The position numbers were made by a program, and so were the translations under genes. A DNA stretch of 64,000 nucleotides from Azolla caroliniana (Eukaryota > Polypodiophyta), in the NCBI GenBank assembly GCA_043228905.1, contig JBHGNT010000021.1, forward strand, positions 11,284,001 through 11,348,000. The letters run 5' to 3'. The notes beneath the pieces were generated by a model that worked only from the letters and a program-made list of their open reading frames with translations, did not search any database and was not told the DNA's origin. This document shows, one piece after another, positions 31,735 to 43,130 of this stretch; within the stretch, counting starts at the first letter, position 1, and the number at the start of each line of letters is the position of its first letter.

Positions 31735-32640
31735 TCTATGACGTGGTCGATCGTGCTGGTGCGGAAATCGATCACTGCACACACCGTATGCAGGGGTTCC
31801 CTGAGTGCGGCTAGGAATATTGCTTTTGCCTCTGCCTCTGATGGTGCCCGATTGAGCTGATTGTGCATTCGTTGGAACGGGATTACGAATTGCTGAATAG
31901 TTTCTGTAGGTTCCTGCCGTATGGTGTAGAATAGGCCAACCATCTCCTCTTGATCCACCTCCTTGTTGAAGAACTATAAAAATCTAGTTTTTAAGTCCTC
32001 AAACGTCGTGATGGTTCCGGGGGGATGCGTCAAGCGCCATCACGCGGCTGGTCCTTCCAAGGTCATGCCGAACTTTGCAATCTTTGAGCGTTCTACTTTG
32101 GCGGCGCTCAAGCGTTGCGACACATGGTTTGCTTCCCATGTTTGCAAAAATGCATAGACATGAGCTTCTGCGTCCGGATCATCCCGGTACTTGGGATATG
32201 GGAACGACATGTCATCGTCCAGTGTTGGAGGTCTCCCCTCCTCTTCCTTCGGTGTTGGAGGTCTTTCCTCCTCTTCTTTGGGTGTCGGAGGTCTTTCCTC
32301 CTCTGCTTCCAATGTCTCACATGGCAGTGTCGAAAGTTGATCTGCCACTTGCCGGTCTGGGGCTTCCAGTTCCATTAACTTTGGTTCTGGTGTCGGCAGG
32401 GTATCTGACTGCTCGTCCTCCAATCCGTTTGGGTATTGTGGCTGCTACGGTAATTCGAATGGGCATTGCATTCACCGTCCGAATCCGATTCGAAGGCCGA
32501 GAATGGCTCTGAATCGCCTCCCCCTGTCACTAGTGCATGCAGAATGGATTCCGCATCCCGGAGACTGCTCAAACTGCTTCGTTCGTCCGGTTGGGAATTC
32601 TGCTGCCCACGGAGTGACTCTACGGCCACTCACCAGATTA
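31735..32640 (-). pseudogene. gag: GypK gag, N-terminal half
   Basis: The minus strand encodes an acidic leader (DSEPFSAFESDSDGE), a Pro/Glu repeat block and then a Retrotrans_gag-type core: AHVYAFLQTWEANHVSQRL, IAKFGMTLEGPAA, VDQEEMVGLFYTIRQEP and HNQLNRAPSEAEAKAIFLAA. A frameshift separates 32423-32040 from 31958-31735. The core is interrupted by the solo LTR just after STIDHVIE. Confidence 0.8.
32221..32310 (-). repeat. Three 30-bp repeats in GypK gag
   Basis: Three tandem 30-bp units encode a 10-residue repeat close to ERPPTPKEEE in the Gag leader. The units keep the frame. Confidence 0.8.
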
Positions 32641-32798
32641 CTTTCGAAAATGACCGATTTACACGGATCTCTTCTGCCACCTATTGGAAAGCCTCTCGCT
32701 TTCGCAATCGTTCGGCAAGCAAGTCTTCTTACTCGGTCTGTAACCGAGTCGTTTGTTGGTCTAGTGATCCATGCCTGCTGTTATTCGCTCCGTTTGTG

Positions 32799-32816
32799 CA
32801 GGAATCGTGGTCGCCA
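32799..32816 (-). promoter_or_regulatory. GypK primer binding site (candidate)
   Basis: Sense strand TGGCGACCACGATTCCTG, eight bases after the LTR end. TGGCGA- is a common start of plant Gypsy primer sites; I have not assigned the tRNA. Confidence 0.55.
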
Positions 32817-32823
32817 AAAACTG

Positions 32824-33292
32824 TGTTACCGTTAGGGCCGGGCAATGGCCTAACACAAGGTGTCCCTTTGAGACACTTCACCAAAGGGGTGTTGCGGTGA
32901 GATAGAGTTAGACTGACTATTAATGGAACCCTAATTGGTTACTACCGGCAATATCATTAGTCACAATACACGCGTAGGATAAATTACACTTAACACTGAA
33001 AGGTAATTAACAATGATTAAGATACAGAACAACAACACTCTATTAATTATCCGCTGATGATTACAATCTAACCGGGCCCTTTTATAGGTCTCCGGCTTTA
33101 GGTACAAACCGGTGCCAACCGGCAACCGGCTATGAACCGGTTCGGATCCGGATCGGCATACCGACTGTAGGTCCGTCCATTTGCTTTTCAAAATCATAAT
33201 AATTCTATATTGTAACATTATAACTAATCAGCTCCCAGTTATTAATTATCCCCCTTTTCCCATTTTGGACTTCCCTTGTTAGCTGACTAACA
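32824..33292 (-). repeat. GypK 5' LTR
   Basis: 469 bp, sense TGTTAGTCAGC to GGTAACA. It has a TATA-like CCTATAAAAGGG near 33080. It is followed by the TSD AGCAA. Confidence 0.85.
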
Positions 33293-33297
33293 AGCAA

Positions 33298-33467
33298 TGT
33301 GTTCTTAGCTCAAGTAATGGTTAGAACTAAAAGTACTCATTCAGTACATGTCTTAGCACTCTTAGATTCCGGAGCCAACTCTTGCTTCATGGATAGGAAT
33401 TTTGCCCAAGCTCATAAGATATCCCTAAAAAAACTCCCATGTCCAACCTTTGTAATAGTCATTGATA
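33298..33467 (+). pseudogene. pol: ChrA protease, N-terminal fragment
   Basis: VFLAQVMVRTKSTHSVHVLA, LLDSGANSCFMDRNFAQAHK and ISLKKLPCPTFVIVID: a retropepsin with the D-S-G active site, the direct continuation of ChrA after GypK, cognate of ChrB at 63268 onward. It breaks near 33468 into minus-strand CopB RNase H. Confidence 0.85.
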
Positions 33468-34620
33468 GTCGTGGATCGGCGATCCATTGCATCACTGGCC
33501 CAGTCGGCATCTGTATATACGGCTTGTTCCTCGGTTATACCATGCCGGTATAATAGTCCCCGGTCCTTGGTGCCAGTCACATATTGCAAAATTCGATGCG
33601 CGCACATAAGGTGCTCAGTTTCTGCATATATTGGCTAATAATGCCGACCGGATAACTGATGTCAGGTCGGGTGATTGTCAAATATATAAGGCTTCCGACG
33701 ATTTGTCGGAACCGCTTCTCATTTCTGGTTCCGGTCTAGGGGTGTGGAGACAGGTCGGCATTCTGTGATGCCGACCTGTACAACATATTCAACACGTAGT
33801 GTCGTTATGAGAGCAATATGCCGTCGCGGGTTGGGATCACCTCGATCCAAAGAAAATAATGAAGGTCCCCCAAGTCCTTCATTTCAAATGTGTCCGACAG
33901 CTGGGACTTTACTCGGCAGATTTCATTGAGTCTAGGTCTGATGATGACTAAATCATCAACATAAAGTAGAATGCTAATCGGACTGTTCGGACCTTGCCGG
34001 ATGAACAACGAAGAGTCGAACTTGGAGGCTGCAAACCCCATCTTACACAACCGGTGGATGATCTTCGCATTCCAAGCTCGGGGGCTTGCTTCAGGCCATA
34101 AAGTGACTTCTTCAGCCGGCATACCGCCGACTTGTTCATCTCCAACTGGAAACCGGGGGTTGGGTCATAAAGACCTCTTCTTCAAGATCGCCTTGTAGAA
34201 ATGCATTCTTCATGTACATCTGGTGAAGATGCCACCTCCTTGCCGCAACAACCGCCAACACCACACGAACCATCGTCATCTTCGCTACCTGAGCGAAGGT
34301 CTCATCGTAGTCGATTTCGTGGGTCTGGGCGTATCCCTTCGCCACTAGCTAGGCCTTGTACCAGTTAACCGAACCGTCGGCATTGTACTTTATCTTGTAC
34401 ACCCACTTACAACCGATCGGTTTACAGTGTCGGGGAGGATCAACTAGGTCCACGTGTTGTTGGCATCAAGTGCCCGCATTTCTTCCTCCATAGCGGCACG
34501 CCAATTTGCGTCCTTTGCCGCTTCTGCATAGCTCTCCGGCTCACGCACTTCTGCCATCTTGGTCATGTACGCATAATGATGCGCCATGTACTCATTGTAC
34601 CCGTACCGCTTCACGGGGTT
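33468..34620 (-). pseudogene. pol: CopB RT and RNase H start
   Basis: Minus strand: RT N-terminus (GCKWVYKIKYNADGSVNWYK, 34430-34350), [39 protein letters not shown], the catalytic ILLYVDDLVII (about 33970), KDLGDLHYFLWIEV and RNase H AVYTDADWASDAMDRRST. Between 33800 and 33600 similarity is patchy with frameshifts. Confidence 0.8.
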
Positions 34621-36056
34621 CTTCTAGCGGGAAGACCGGCGTAACTTATCGTTACCTATTTTGAGGCCATTCTTGGCCGGTTCGGTCTTCGTTGCCGAAG
34701 ATTCGCCTTCTTTTTCAGAGTCGGATCCGCTCCGATCCGACTCACCATTGCCGGTCTCATGCTCCGGCATCTTCCTCTTCCCCTTTTCCTTGCGCGTGAA
34801 CCATCTCCTTGGTTCCTTGCGTGGGGGGAACATGGCAGAGTCTCCACTACTCACTGGTTCATCTTTCGACTAGTCTGTCTGACCCAGTCGCTCATTCAGC
34901 CCGCTCAACTGAAACGATTTCCGGACTCACATCTAGAGTCTCGAACCCTTCGTCTTCTAACTGGACCGTTTCGGGCTCACTAGCCTCATCCTCGGGTATC
35001 GGGTCAGGCTTGGAAGTCGGAGCCGGTAAGGCATACCATGATGCCGTCTCATCAAACTCAACATCTCGGCTAACTCAGACCTCCTTCGTTCGGGGGTTAT
35101 AACACTTATACCCCTTTTTCTCATGCGAGTAACCGACCAAGATGCATTTCTCCGACTTTGCATCCAACTTCCTCCTCTTCTCATCCGGCACATGCACATA
35201 TGCACTGCTCTTGAATATCCGATGGTGTCTCAAATTCGGCTTGCGCCTGAAATACAGCTCATGCACGGACACCTTGTCACTGATCCGGTTTTGGATGTAG
35301 ACGGCTGTGCGGATCGCCTTAGCCCAGTAGAAATGGGGCATGATCTTCTCTTCCAGCATTGCCCTTGCCGCATCGACAATCGACCGGTTCTTCCTCTCGG
35401 CCACACCGTTTTGCTCCGGTGTGTATCTGTAGATGAATTCTCTCCGAATTCCTTTTTGTTGCAGATAACTATTGAATTGGCTAGAAAAATATTCTTTTCC
35501 GCCATTCGACCGCATGCACTTGATCTTCCTCTCCATTTCCCGTTCAACCAGACTTTGCAGGTTCCGAAAACACTCAAAAACTTCGCTCTTCCGCTCAATG
35601 AGGTAGATCCATGTGTGCTAGATGTAGTCATCAATGAAGGAGACGAAGTATCGACTCCCGCCAAGACTAACGTTATGTCTCGGTCCCAATACATATGAAT
35701 AAATAAGATCGAGCTTGTTACGGCTATGGTTTTGTTCGGTGGGGAATGGAATCCGGTGTTGCTTCCCGAGTTGCCAGGCGTCACATATTTGGACCTTCCG
35801 GCCACTGAATTTCGGCAAACCGAAAACAACTTATTTCGTTTGCAGGTCTTGAAGCCTCCAGTAATTAACGTGGCCAATCCGCTTGTGCTAGAGATCAATA
35901 TCCGACTCAATCTTCTATCCTTTGGCGAACAAAGCGGCGTCGACGTCATTGGTGTCGAGGATGAACATCCTCCCATCTTTGCGCCCTTGCGCAATAATCT
36001 AGCCCTCTTCCGCAATGAAGCACCCAAGGTGCGTAAACCCCACCTGCATCCCCTAA
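34621..36056 (-). pseudogene. pol: CopB integrase and linker
   Basis: Minus strand: the integrase core (VSLGGSRYFVSFIDDYI, CMRSNGGKEYFSSQFNSYL, GIRREFIYRYTPEQNGVAER, KNRSIVDAARAMLEEK), then FGCSAYVHVPDEKRRKLDAK-like Copia integrase end motifs, then an acidic linker (SDRSGSDSEKEGESS) before RT. Several frame breaks. Confidence 0.8.
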
Positions 36057-37286
36057 TCAATGATCTGACCGACTGACGTCAGGTTCTTCGTGATAGTCGA
36101 AACGTGTAATATGTTCATCAGCTTCCCCCTCTGTTTGACGTGGCTCAAAGGGACTTCTCCGACATGCACGATTGGGTGAGGCATCTCCGGTTTCGATGAC
36201 TGCCGGTTGTTCTGGTTTCTCCAAGAAGGAGAACCACTCTTTGTGGCTCGTCATGTGATTCGACGTACCAGAATCAACGTACCACACTTCCTCCGATTTG
36301 GAAGTGGTCTTCCTCATCAAGTTAGTCTCGTGTTTCATCACCAAGGCCCTTTACCAGCTTTTCCGGTTTTGGATCCTCCTAATCCTTCTGCATAGTGTGA
36401 GTATTGCCGGTTCTCTCTGCTGGCCTTGCCGGATCCGGATTTGTCCGAATTGGTGCGCTTCTTCCAACACTCATTTTCTTTGTGGCCCTTTTTACCACAG
36501 TACTAACATTCCATGTCGGCCTCCGGTGCCGCCCTGACTCCCCCTGCTTGTGGAGAGTCCAGAAATGTTGTCGGCACGTTCTCTACGCCTTCTGTTCCGC
36601 TCTTGCCAGCCGCTACCATTGCGAGCCGACCCGCCTTGTCCACCACGCCCATGCAGCCAATCCACCTCTGTGTACAGCATCTGACTGTCGGTAGGTGCAC
36701 TTGTTGATGTACCGGCATGGTTCTCCTCTACAAGGAGCATCGACTATAAGTCGAAAAATGACGGCGTATTCTCCCTCGTACATACTACCATTCGGAACGC
36801 TCTGAACTTAGACGCTAGGCCCCCAAGACAGATCTGCACCATCTCATCTTCCTCTACAATGACATTGATAGAGGCAAGTGAGTCACAGATCTCTTTGATT
36901 CAGGCCGTGTAATCGGCTACCGACATGTCCTTCTATCGGACATTGCTCAACTCCTGTCGGAGTTGTAGCTTCCGGGCCAAAGCGCTCGCTTCAAAAACCT
37001 TCTTCAGGTTTCCCCAAGCTTCTTTTGGCATCTTGGCATCTCGGACATGGGTCAACAACTGGTCTCTAACACTGGACACAAAGTAGTACATCACTCTGCT
37101 TGTTGCTTGTTCCCACACTAGGAAGTCCTTGTGTGCAGCATCAGGTGTTGTGTCGTTAGCTCCGTTGACATAACTCCAGTAACCATGCCCAAGCAGGTAC
37201 TGGTGCATCTTGTATGACCAAGATGCGTAGTTGGATCTATTGAACTTCTCCACCAGGAGCGAGCTAGCCATTCCTCTGTCCATCAC
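36057..37286 (-). pseudogene. gag: CopB gag and protease
   Basis: The minus-strand ATG at 37286 starts a Gag reading MASSLLVEKFNRSNYASWS, YKMHQYLLGHGYWSYVNGA, WEQATSRVMYYFVSSVRDQL. A stop near 36933 and frame changes follow; a Gly/Arg-rich stretch, a knuckle and the protease start (EEVWYVDSGTSNHMTSHKEW, 36300-36240) can be read. Confidence 0.8.
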
Positions 37287-37375
37287 TTCTCCTTCTGTTC
37301 TTACCGGGTCTTCGGGTTTGTCTTCAGATGCTGATGTCGGCTACAGAGGTTCTCAACCCTCACGCTCTGATACCA

Positions 37376-37791
37376 TGTAAAAACGAAGGTGCGGAAGCGT
37401 TAGACAACCGGCTAGCCGGATAGCAACAGAGAGAGAGAGAGAGAGAGATTAACACATAGAAGGTATGCGGGAGAAAAACTGAGAAAAAGAGAAACACCTT
37501 AAATCTATTATCAAAGTAATAATAGTTCTCTGTACATACAACTTGCTCAACAACACTATTTATACAAGTCCTAAGAGAACTGACAGAAGTACAGTGTACT
37601 TCAATGCTTACCCGAGCGTTTGACATTAACTACGAGACGTTAACTACCTAGTAGTCTAGGTTGCTACTAGGCTTCCAGTTACTGCTTGATCCGGCTAACC
37701 GACTCCCCAACTCACCGGCTCACTGATCCGGCTCATCCTTTCGGATGCCGATCCGGATCTGGTTGAGGTTTCCGCTCAATACATCTTAACA
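37376..37791 (-). repeat. CopB 5' LTR with primer site
   Basis: Sense strand TGTTAAGATGTATTGAGCGG to TTTTTACA. Directly inside, 37364-37375, is a perfect TGGTATCAGAGC initiator-Met primer site. Confidence 0.85.
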
Positions 37792-38838
37792 GTAGTAGTT
37801 CAATATACGAAGATGGCCCATTTCCTGCCATGTACTAAGGAAATCTCGAGTGAAGAAACTGCTAAAAATTTTCTGCGTGAAGTATGTGGGAATCATGGCC
37901 TTCCCGATAGTATCATCAACGACCGTAGACCCCAGTTCTTCTCGAAGTTCTGGAAGCACTTCTTTAAAATGCTTAAGGTCACTTGTAACCTCTGCTCTGG
38001 CTACCACCCGCAAACAGATGGCTGAGCAGAATGAACAAATCAAACGCTGGAGCAGTATCTTCGATGCTTTTTAAGCTATCATCAAGATGACTAGGCAGAT
38101 ATTCTCCACTTCCCCGAATTTGCGTATAATAACTCTGTCCACTCATCGACAAAGGTAACACCATTTTATGCTTACACGGGTTGTCACCCCCGATGGTCTG
38201 TATTTGAAACCCCAAAGTTACCTACAAATCCTTGTGCAGATGATCGTTTGGAGTGGCTACATAAGATACAAGTGCATTTATCTACTCATCTACAACAAGC
38301 TCAACAAACACACAAGGTTTACACAAATCGTCATCGGCTTCCATCCAGTTTTGAAAATGGAGATCGGGTGTGGCTACTACGACGACCAACCAGGACTACT
38401 CGCCCATAGGAGAAGTTGGATTATCAGCGATTAGGTCCTTTCTGTATTATCCGAAAGATTAATGATGTTGCTTTTCGTCTCAATCTACCTCCACAGCTAC
38501 GGATACATCCCGTGTTCCATAGTTCTCTCCTAGAACCCTATCAGGACAACACCATCCTAGGTCATATTAAACCACCTCCACCCCCGATCGAACTTGAAGA
38601 TGGACCTGAGTACAAGGTTGCCGCCATCCTCGTTTCCAAGCTTGTTCGCAACAAGCTCTACTATTTAGTCGATTGGTTAGGATATAGTCCCAACGAGCGT
38701 ACCTGGGAACCGATAGAGAATGTGACCAATGCTCATGCTCTTCTTGAAGTCTTCCATTGTCAATATCCAGACAAATTGGGTCCTCAATCCAAAACTACTT
38801 GTGACACTCGTCATTTTAAAGGGGGGATAGTGTCATGA
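37792..38838 (+). pseudogene. pol: ChrA integrase with C-terminal chromodomain
   Basis: It resumes ChrA after CopB: VVVQYTKMAHFLPCTKEIS, the integrase core (NDRRPQFFSKFWKHFFKML, SGYHPQTDG), then frameshifted sequence to about 38410. From 38416 the frame is open: RLGPFCIIRKINDVAFRLNL, RIHPVFHSSLLEPY and a chromodomain (EYKVAAILVSKLVRNKLYYL, VDWLGYSPNERTWEPIENV; about 38605-38760). The chromodomain places it in the chromoviruses, whose integrases tend to target marked chromatin. The frame ends at 38838, eight bases inside the 3' LTR. Confidence 0.9.
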
Positions 38839-39270
38839 TATATTGCAAGACTCGAACCCATGACCTTATGTTACATGGGTCGAGCTCTTACTGTAGTCTA
38901 TGTAATGTAATACGAAAGATATTATTTTCTATTAAATTTTACTATAGAAGTTTGATGTATATTCCAGATTTCTCTGGAACATTCTAGAAACTTCAGGAGT
39001 ACTCCTGAGAACACTATAAAAGGAGGCACAAGGCATTATTTCGAACCAAATCGGTTTAACGCCAGTCTAAAGCCTCCTAGCTACTATTGTATATTCCCTT
39101 AACATAATATATCTTTTGTTATCCTCATTCTCTCTCTCTCACTCACTCTTTCCTTCCCTCGAGAGTTCTACACCTCCCTTAGTACTAATCCTCATCTTTT
39201 AGTACTAATTCCTTCTCTATTTTAGTATTGTTCCTGATAGTACTTTTCTGTCTTAGTACTGCTGCTAACA
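38831..39270 (+). repeat. ChrA 3' LTR with polypurine tract
   Basis: AAAGGGGGGATAG (38818-38830) precedes TGTCATGATAT. 440 bp, ending GCTGCTAACA and followed by the TSD CATAA. TATAAAAGGAGG near 39017. Confidence 0.9.
38849..38901 (-). other. tRNA-like module in ChrA 3' LTR (antisense, A-box decayed)
   Basis: B-box GGTTCGAGTC from 38858 on the minus strand is intact; the A-box position (around 38891-38901) is damaged (CCATTAGG became CTGTAGT on the plus strand). Confidence 0.45.
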
Positions 39271-39275
39271 CATAA

Positions 39276-40531
39276 TGTCTTTGTGAGAGCAATATGCCAT
39301 CGGGGGTCCGGATCACCTCAATCCCAAGAAAATAATGAAGGTCCCCTAGGTCCTTCATTTCCAATGTGTTCGACAATTGGGACTTCACTCTGTCGATTTC
39401 ATCGAGTCTGGGTCCGGTGATGACTAAATGATCAACATATAGCTCTCCGGCTCACGCACTTATGCCAGCTTAGTCATGTATGTATAGTGATGCACCATTT
39501 ACTCATTGTTCTCATACCTGATCACGGTTTTCTTTTGACAGGTTCACCCGAGTAACTTTTCGTTACCCGGATTGTGGCCCTTCTTGGCCGGTTTAGACTT
39601 CCTTTCTAAAGATTCACCCACCTTCTTCCTTTTCGGGGTCAGATTTGTTCCGATCTAACTCTTCACTACCGGTATCGTATTCCGGCATCTTCTTCTTCCC
39701 CTTCACTTTGTGTGTGAACCGTCTCCTCGGTTCCTTGCGCGGGGAGAGCACGACAGAGTCTCCACTACTCGCTGGATCTTCATCTGACTAGTCATCCTAA
39801 CTTAGCCGCTCATTTGGTCCACTTAGCCAGAATGAGATCGGACTCTCATCTAGAGTACCGAATCCTTCATTTTCTTCTTGAACCTCTTCGGGTTCACTAG
39901 CCTCATCCTCTAGAATCGGGTCTTCGTCGTGAGTTGGAGTTGGTAGGGAGTACCATGATGCCGACTCATCAAAATCGACATCTCGACTTACTCGTACCTA
40001 TTTAGTCCGGGGGTTATAACACTTATACCCCTTTTGTTCATGCGAGTAGCTAATGAGTATGCACTTCTCCGATTTCAAATCTAGCTTCCTCCGCTTCTCA
40101 TCCGGTACATGCACATATGCTATGCTACCGAATATCCAAAGGTGTCTCAAATTCGGCTTCCGCCCGAAATATAGCTGATGTGCTGACACCTCATCCCCAA
40201 TCTGGTTTTGGATGTAGACAGCTGTCCAGACTGCCTCAACCCAGTAGAATTTGGGCATGCTCTTCTCCTCCAGCATTTCCCTTGCCACGTTGACAATCGA
40301 CCAATTCTTTCTTTCGACCACACCGTTTTGTTCCTGTGTATATCGGCAGTTGAATTCTCTCTGAATTCCTTTTCGCTACAGATCCCTGTTGAATTGGCCG
40401 AAAAAGTATTCTTTTTTGCCATCCGACCGTGGGCACTTTATCTTCCTCTCCGTTTCCCTTTCAACTAAGCTTTGAAGGTTCCGAAAACAATCGAAGACTT
40501 CACTTTTCTTCTCGATGAGGTAGATCCACGT
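39276..40531 (-). pseudogene. pol: CopC RT piece, linker and integrase, with deletion
   Basis: Minus strand, in order of translation: integrase (GRKPNLRHLWIFGSIAYVHV, KSEKCILISYSHEQKGYKCY) from 40440 to 39998, linker to about 39441, then directly the RT segment MKDLGDLHYFLGIEVIRTP. The RT N-terminus and the catalytic YVDD region are missing, so roughly 700 bp is deleted near 39440. Across ChrA it continues at 13278. Confidence 0.75.
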
Positions 40532-41363
40532 TGTCGTAGTGTATTTCGTACACTACGTGAAAAACTTATAAAGTACTTATTTAATAAATATGAATAAATA
40601 GTAGAAAATATTAAAATATATATAACATGCATAGGGCAAGATTTGAACCTTACACCTCCATGTTAATAATGTAATGTCTTACCATTACACTAGCATTTCA
40701 TTAGTGTTAAAAAGTAGATGTCCCTCATAGAAAGTTAAGTTCACGTAGGATAAACTTTAGTTAAAATAAAAACGCATGCTAAAAGAAAAAGCTACGCATG
40801 CATATCTAGCGTGCATGAATGCTATAGTCGATAAAAAACGCACAAGATAGAAAAAGCATGATCACTTTAGATAAAGCATATAGTCTATCTATAGGAAAAG
40901 CATGGAGTCTATAGTTAGAAAAAAAGAAGAAGCATGGATTGTGAAGACTCTCTCATCACCATATAAGGATGGGGAGCAAAATGTAATAGGTGTGTGAAAA
41001 ATATTTGGGAAATTGGATATATTTCCTAAAACACCAATTAATATAATAGTGGGATTCACGAAGTTTTATATAATCTATCTCTTTCAATCTAAATTCATAT
41101 TCTTACATAAATATTGATTAATGTAATACTTGTGGGATTCACAAGGTTTGATCTCTTTTCTATTTCTACTCTAAACTATTCTAAACTATTTCAATTTCTT
41201 ACTATGATTAAGACAAACTAAAACAACTCTACTTGTGGGATTCACAAACTTCTAATAATCTATACATAATTAAAATCGCCTCAAATTCTTCCTCTTCCTA
41301 GTCCATAACCCCAGTGGTTCCCACCCGACTCACGCAAATGATCTGGCGCCGAAAGGCACGACA
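40532..41363 (+). repeat. Solo LTR S2
   Basis: 832 bp with inverted ends TGTCGT and ACGACA and a 4-bp TSD ACGT (40528-40531) / ACAT (41364-41367), one mismatch. It is inserted in CopC integrase, which resumes at 41368. Related to S1. It contains an antisense tRNA-like module. Orientation is inferred from that module. Confidence 0.8.
40640..40692 (-). other. tRNA-like A/B-box module in solo LTR S2 (antisense)
   Basis: Minus strand A-box TAGTGTAATGG from 40692 and B-box GGTTCAAATC from 40649, 43 nt apart; TTGCC follows the B-box. Confidence 0.6.
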
Positions 41364-41445
41364 ACATGTGCCAGCTGTACTAGTCGATGAAAGAGACGAA
41401 ATACCGACTCCCGCCAAGACTAAGGTTCTGTGCCGGTCCCCATAC

Positions 41446-42108
41446 TGACAGGAACTACACGCTCCGTTTAAACAACACTCGGCCACAACCGAGCCTAGAA
41501 TAAAACACAGAAAACAGGGAATGAAACACAACACGATAGAGAGAAGAGTACACAGGATGTTTACATGGAAAACCCAAACTTGGGAAAAAAAAAACCACGG
41601 CAGCCCACAGACCGCAAACTATCACTATGTGAGAATGTACAATAAGAAAGCATCGAGGCCACGACCTCGATCTTGCTATCTTCGCCACAGGCGGCGGTTA
41701 CAATTAGAGGCAACGACCTCTTCCTCTCTCTCACTCTCTCAGTACACAGTTGCGCACTCTCTCGCACTATAACAAAAAATTTGCCCTAGGTCATATTTAT
41801 ACTAATATGACTTTTTGGCTATTTACAAATATAGCCACGATGGACTCTCAAAAACATATTTACGAATATGTCTCTTCATCCGGTGAGCACTCCTCACTGG
41901 GCCTACATCATCCGGCGCTTGCCGGGTACTCGTCATCCAGTTCTCACCGGGCCTGCAATATTCGGCTCTCCGTAGCCGGGTACTCGTCATCCGGTTCTCA
42001 CCGGGTCTTCCGTAGCTGGGTATTCCTCATTTGGTTTCGGCCTCAGCCGAGTTTTCTCATCAGTACTGTTCTTCTAACTTCCCATCTGGAGGGACCTATT
42101 TCCTAACA
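41446..42108 (-). repeat. CopE 3' LTR
   Basis: Plus strand TGACAGGAACTAC to TTTCCTAACA. Sense-strand polypurine tract GAAGGGGGAG adjoins it at 42110-42121. Confidence 0.9.
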
Positions 42109-42121
42109 AACTCCCCCTTCA

Positions 42122-43130
42122 CTCCGGCATGGGATGTCTTACAATTCCGATCCGCTTCCGGCATGCATCCAGCTTGTCGGGTATTAGTACTTTGGTCAAC
42201 ATATCTGACCCATTCTCGGTTGTGTGGATCTTCATCAGTGCGAACTCCTGGTCATCTACTCTTTCCGGATCCAGTGATACCTTCGCTGGATATGCTTCGT
42301 CCGGAATGGTAGGCCGCATTCTTAGCAAGGTGGATGGCACTTTGACTGTCGTAGTAGAACGGATATTCATCTTGACTGATACCGAGCTCTCCGATCAAGT
42401 CCTTCATCCATAATATTTCCTTGCCGGCTTCCACAACCGCCATGTACTCCGCCTCCGTGGTTAACAGCGCAACTGTCTCCAGCAGCCTCGACTGCCACGA
42501 AACAACTCCCCCTGCATATGTCATTACATACCCGGATGTAGATCGGCTGGTATCCACATCAGCCGACATGTCTGAATCGGTAAAACCGTCAAGTTGAGGT
42601 TTACTAGAGCCGAATCGGAGACACATATTCGATGTGCCCTTCAAGTACCGGAGTATCCATTTGACTGTGTTCCAGTGCTCCTTGCCGGGATTGCTCATAA
42701 ACCGGCTCACCACTCCATCTGCGTATCCTATATCCGGTTGGGTACACACCATTGCGTACATTAAGCTCCCGACGGCAGAGGCATATGGAACCTTCATCAT
42801 ATCAGCATTCTCTGCTGTCGTCTTCAGTCTTTGATTACTGGATAATCTGCAGTTTGCCGGGAGTGTCGATCCGACTGGTTTCGCTTCCAACATGTTGAAC
42901 CGCTGAAGCACCTTTGTCACGTACTTCTTCTGTGACAGCCACAATTGCTTTGATGGCCGGTTCCGGAAGATATGCATCCCCAACATCTATCTTGCCGGAC
43001 CCAAGTCTTTCATTGAGAAGGTCCGGTTAAGAGCCTTCTTTAGCATCCGTATTTTGGCTTGGTCCCGTCCGACGATCAACATGTCGTCCACATACAGAAG
43101 GAGTATCAGGAAGTCGCTTTCGTCTTCGGG
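42122..43130 (-). pseudogene. pol: CopE RNase H and end of RT
   Basis: Minus strand ORF 42986-42252: MLGMHIFRNRPSKQLWLSQ, DMMKVPYASAVGSLMYAMVC, RYLKGTSNMCLRFGSS, LLTTEAEYMAVVEAGKE and SQSAIHLAKNAAYHS; after a frameshift the end reads TENGSDMLTKVLIPDK at about 42180. There is no long C-terminal tail, unlike CopD. Confidence 0.85.

Larger units (their letters stand above)
14547..33292 (-). mobile_element. GypK, Gypsy element with a long extra 3' ORF
   Basis: LTRs lie at 14547-14956 (3') and 32824-33292 (5'), ends TGTTAG/TAACA, with a perfect TSD AGCAA (14542-14546, 33293-33297) inside the ChrA coding region. Without its own inserts it is roughly 10 kb. Minus-strand order: LTR, primer site, Gag, protease, RT, RNase H, integrase, extra ORF, LTR. 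It hosts GypL (TSD ACGA), solo LTR S1 and a solo GypT LTR (TSD CCGT). An extra ORF after integrase is known in the plant Tat and Athila lineages; I cannot place GypK firmly in either. Confidence 0.85.
33468..37791 (-). mobile_element. CopB, Copia element lacking its 3' end
   Basis: 5' LTR at 37376-37791 with a perfect primer site, then gag, protease, integrase, RT and the start of RNase H on the minus strand. It is cut at about 33468 inside RNase H (after TDADWASDAMDRRST). On the right it abuts the ChrA integrase at 37792. Same Copia family as CopC. Confidence 0.85.
13284..39270 (+). mobile_element. ChrA, chromodomain Gypsy element hosting GypK and CopB
   Basis: LTRs are TGTCATGATAT to GCTAACA at 13284-13697 (truncated) and 38831-39270; the perfect 5-bp TSD is CATAA (13279-13283, 39271-39275). 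Own sequence: gag 13698-14546, protease start 33293-33467, integrase plus chromodomain 37792-38830. GypK interrupts gag-protease (TSD AGCAA) and CopB interrupts integrase. RT and RNase H are missing, lost in a deletion that also removed the CopB 3' end (junction near 33468). Confidence 0.85.
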
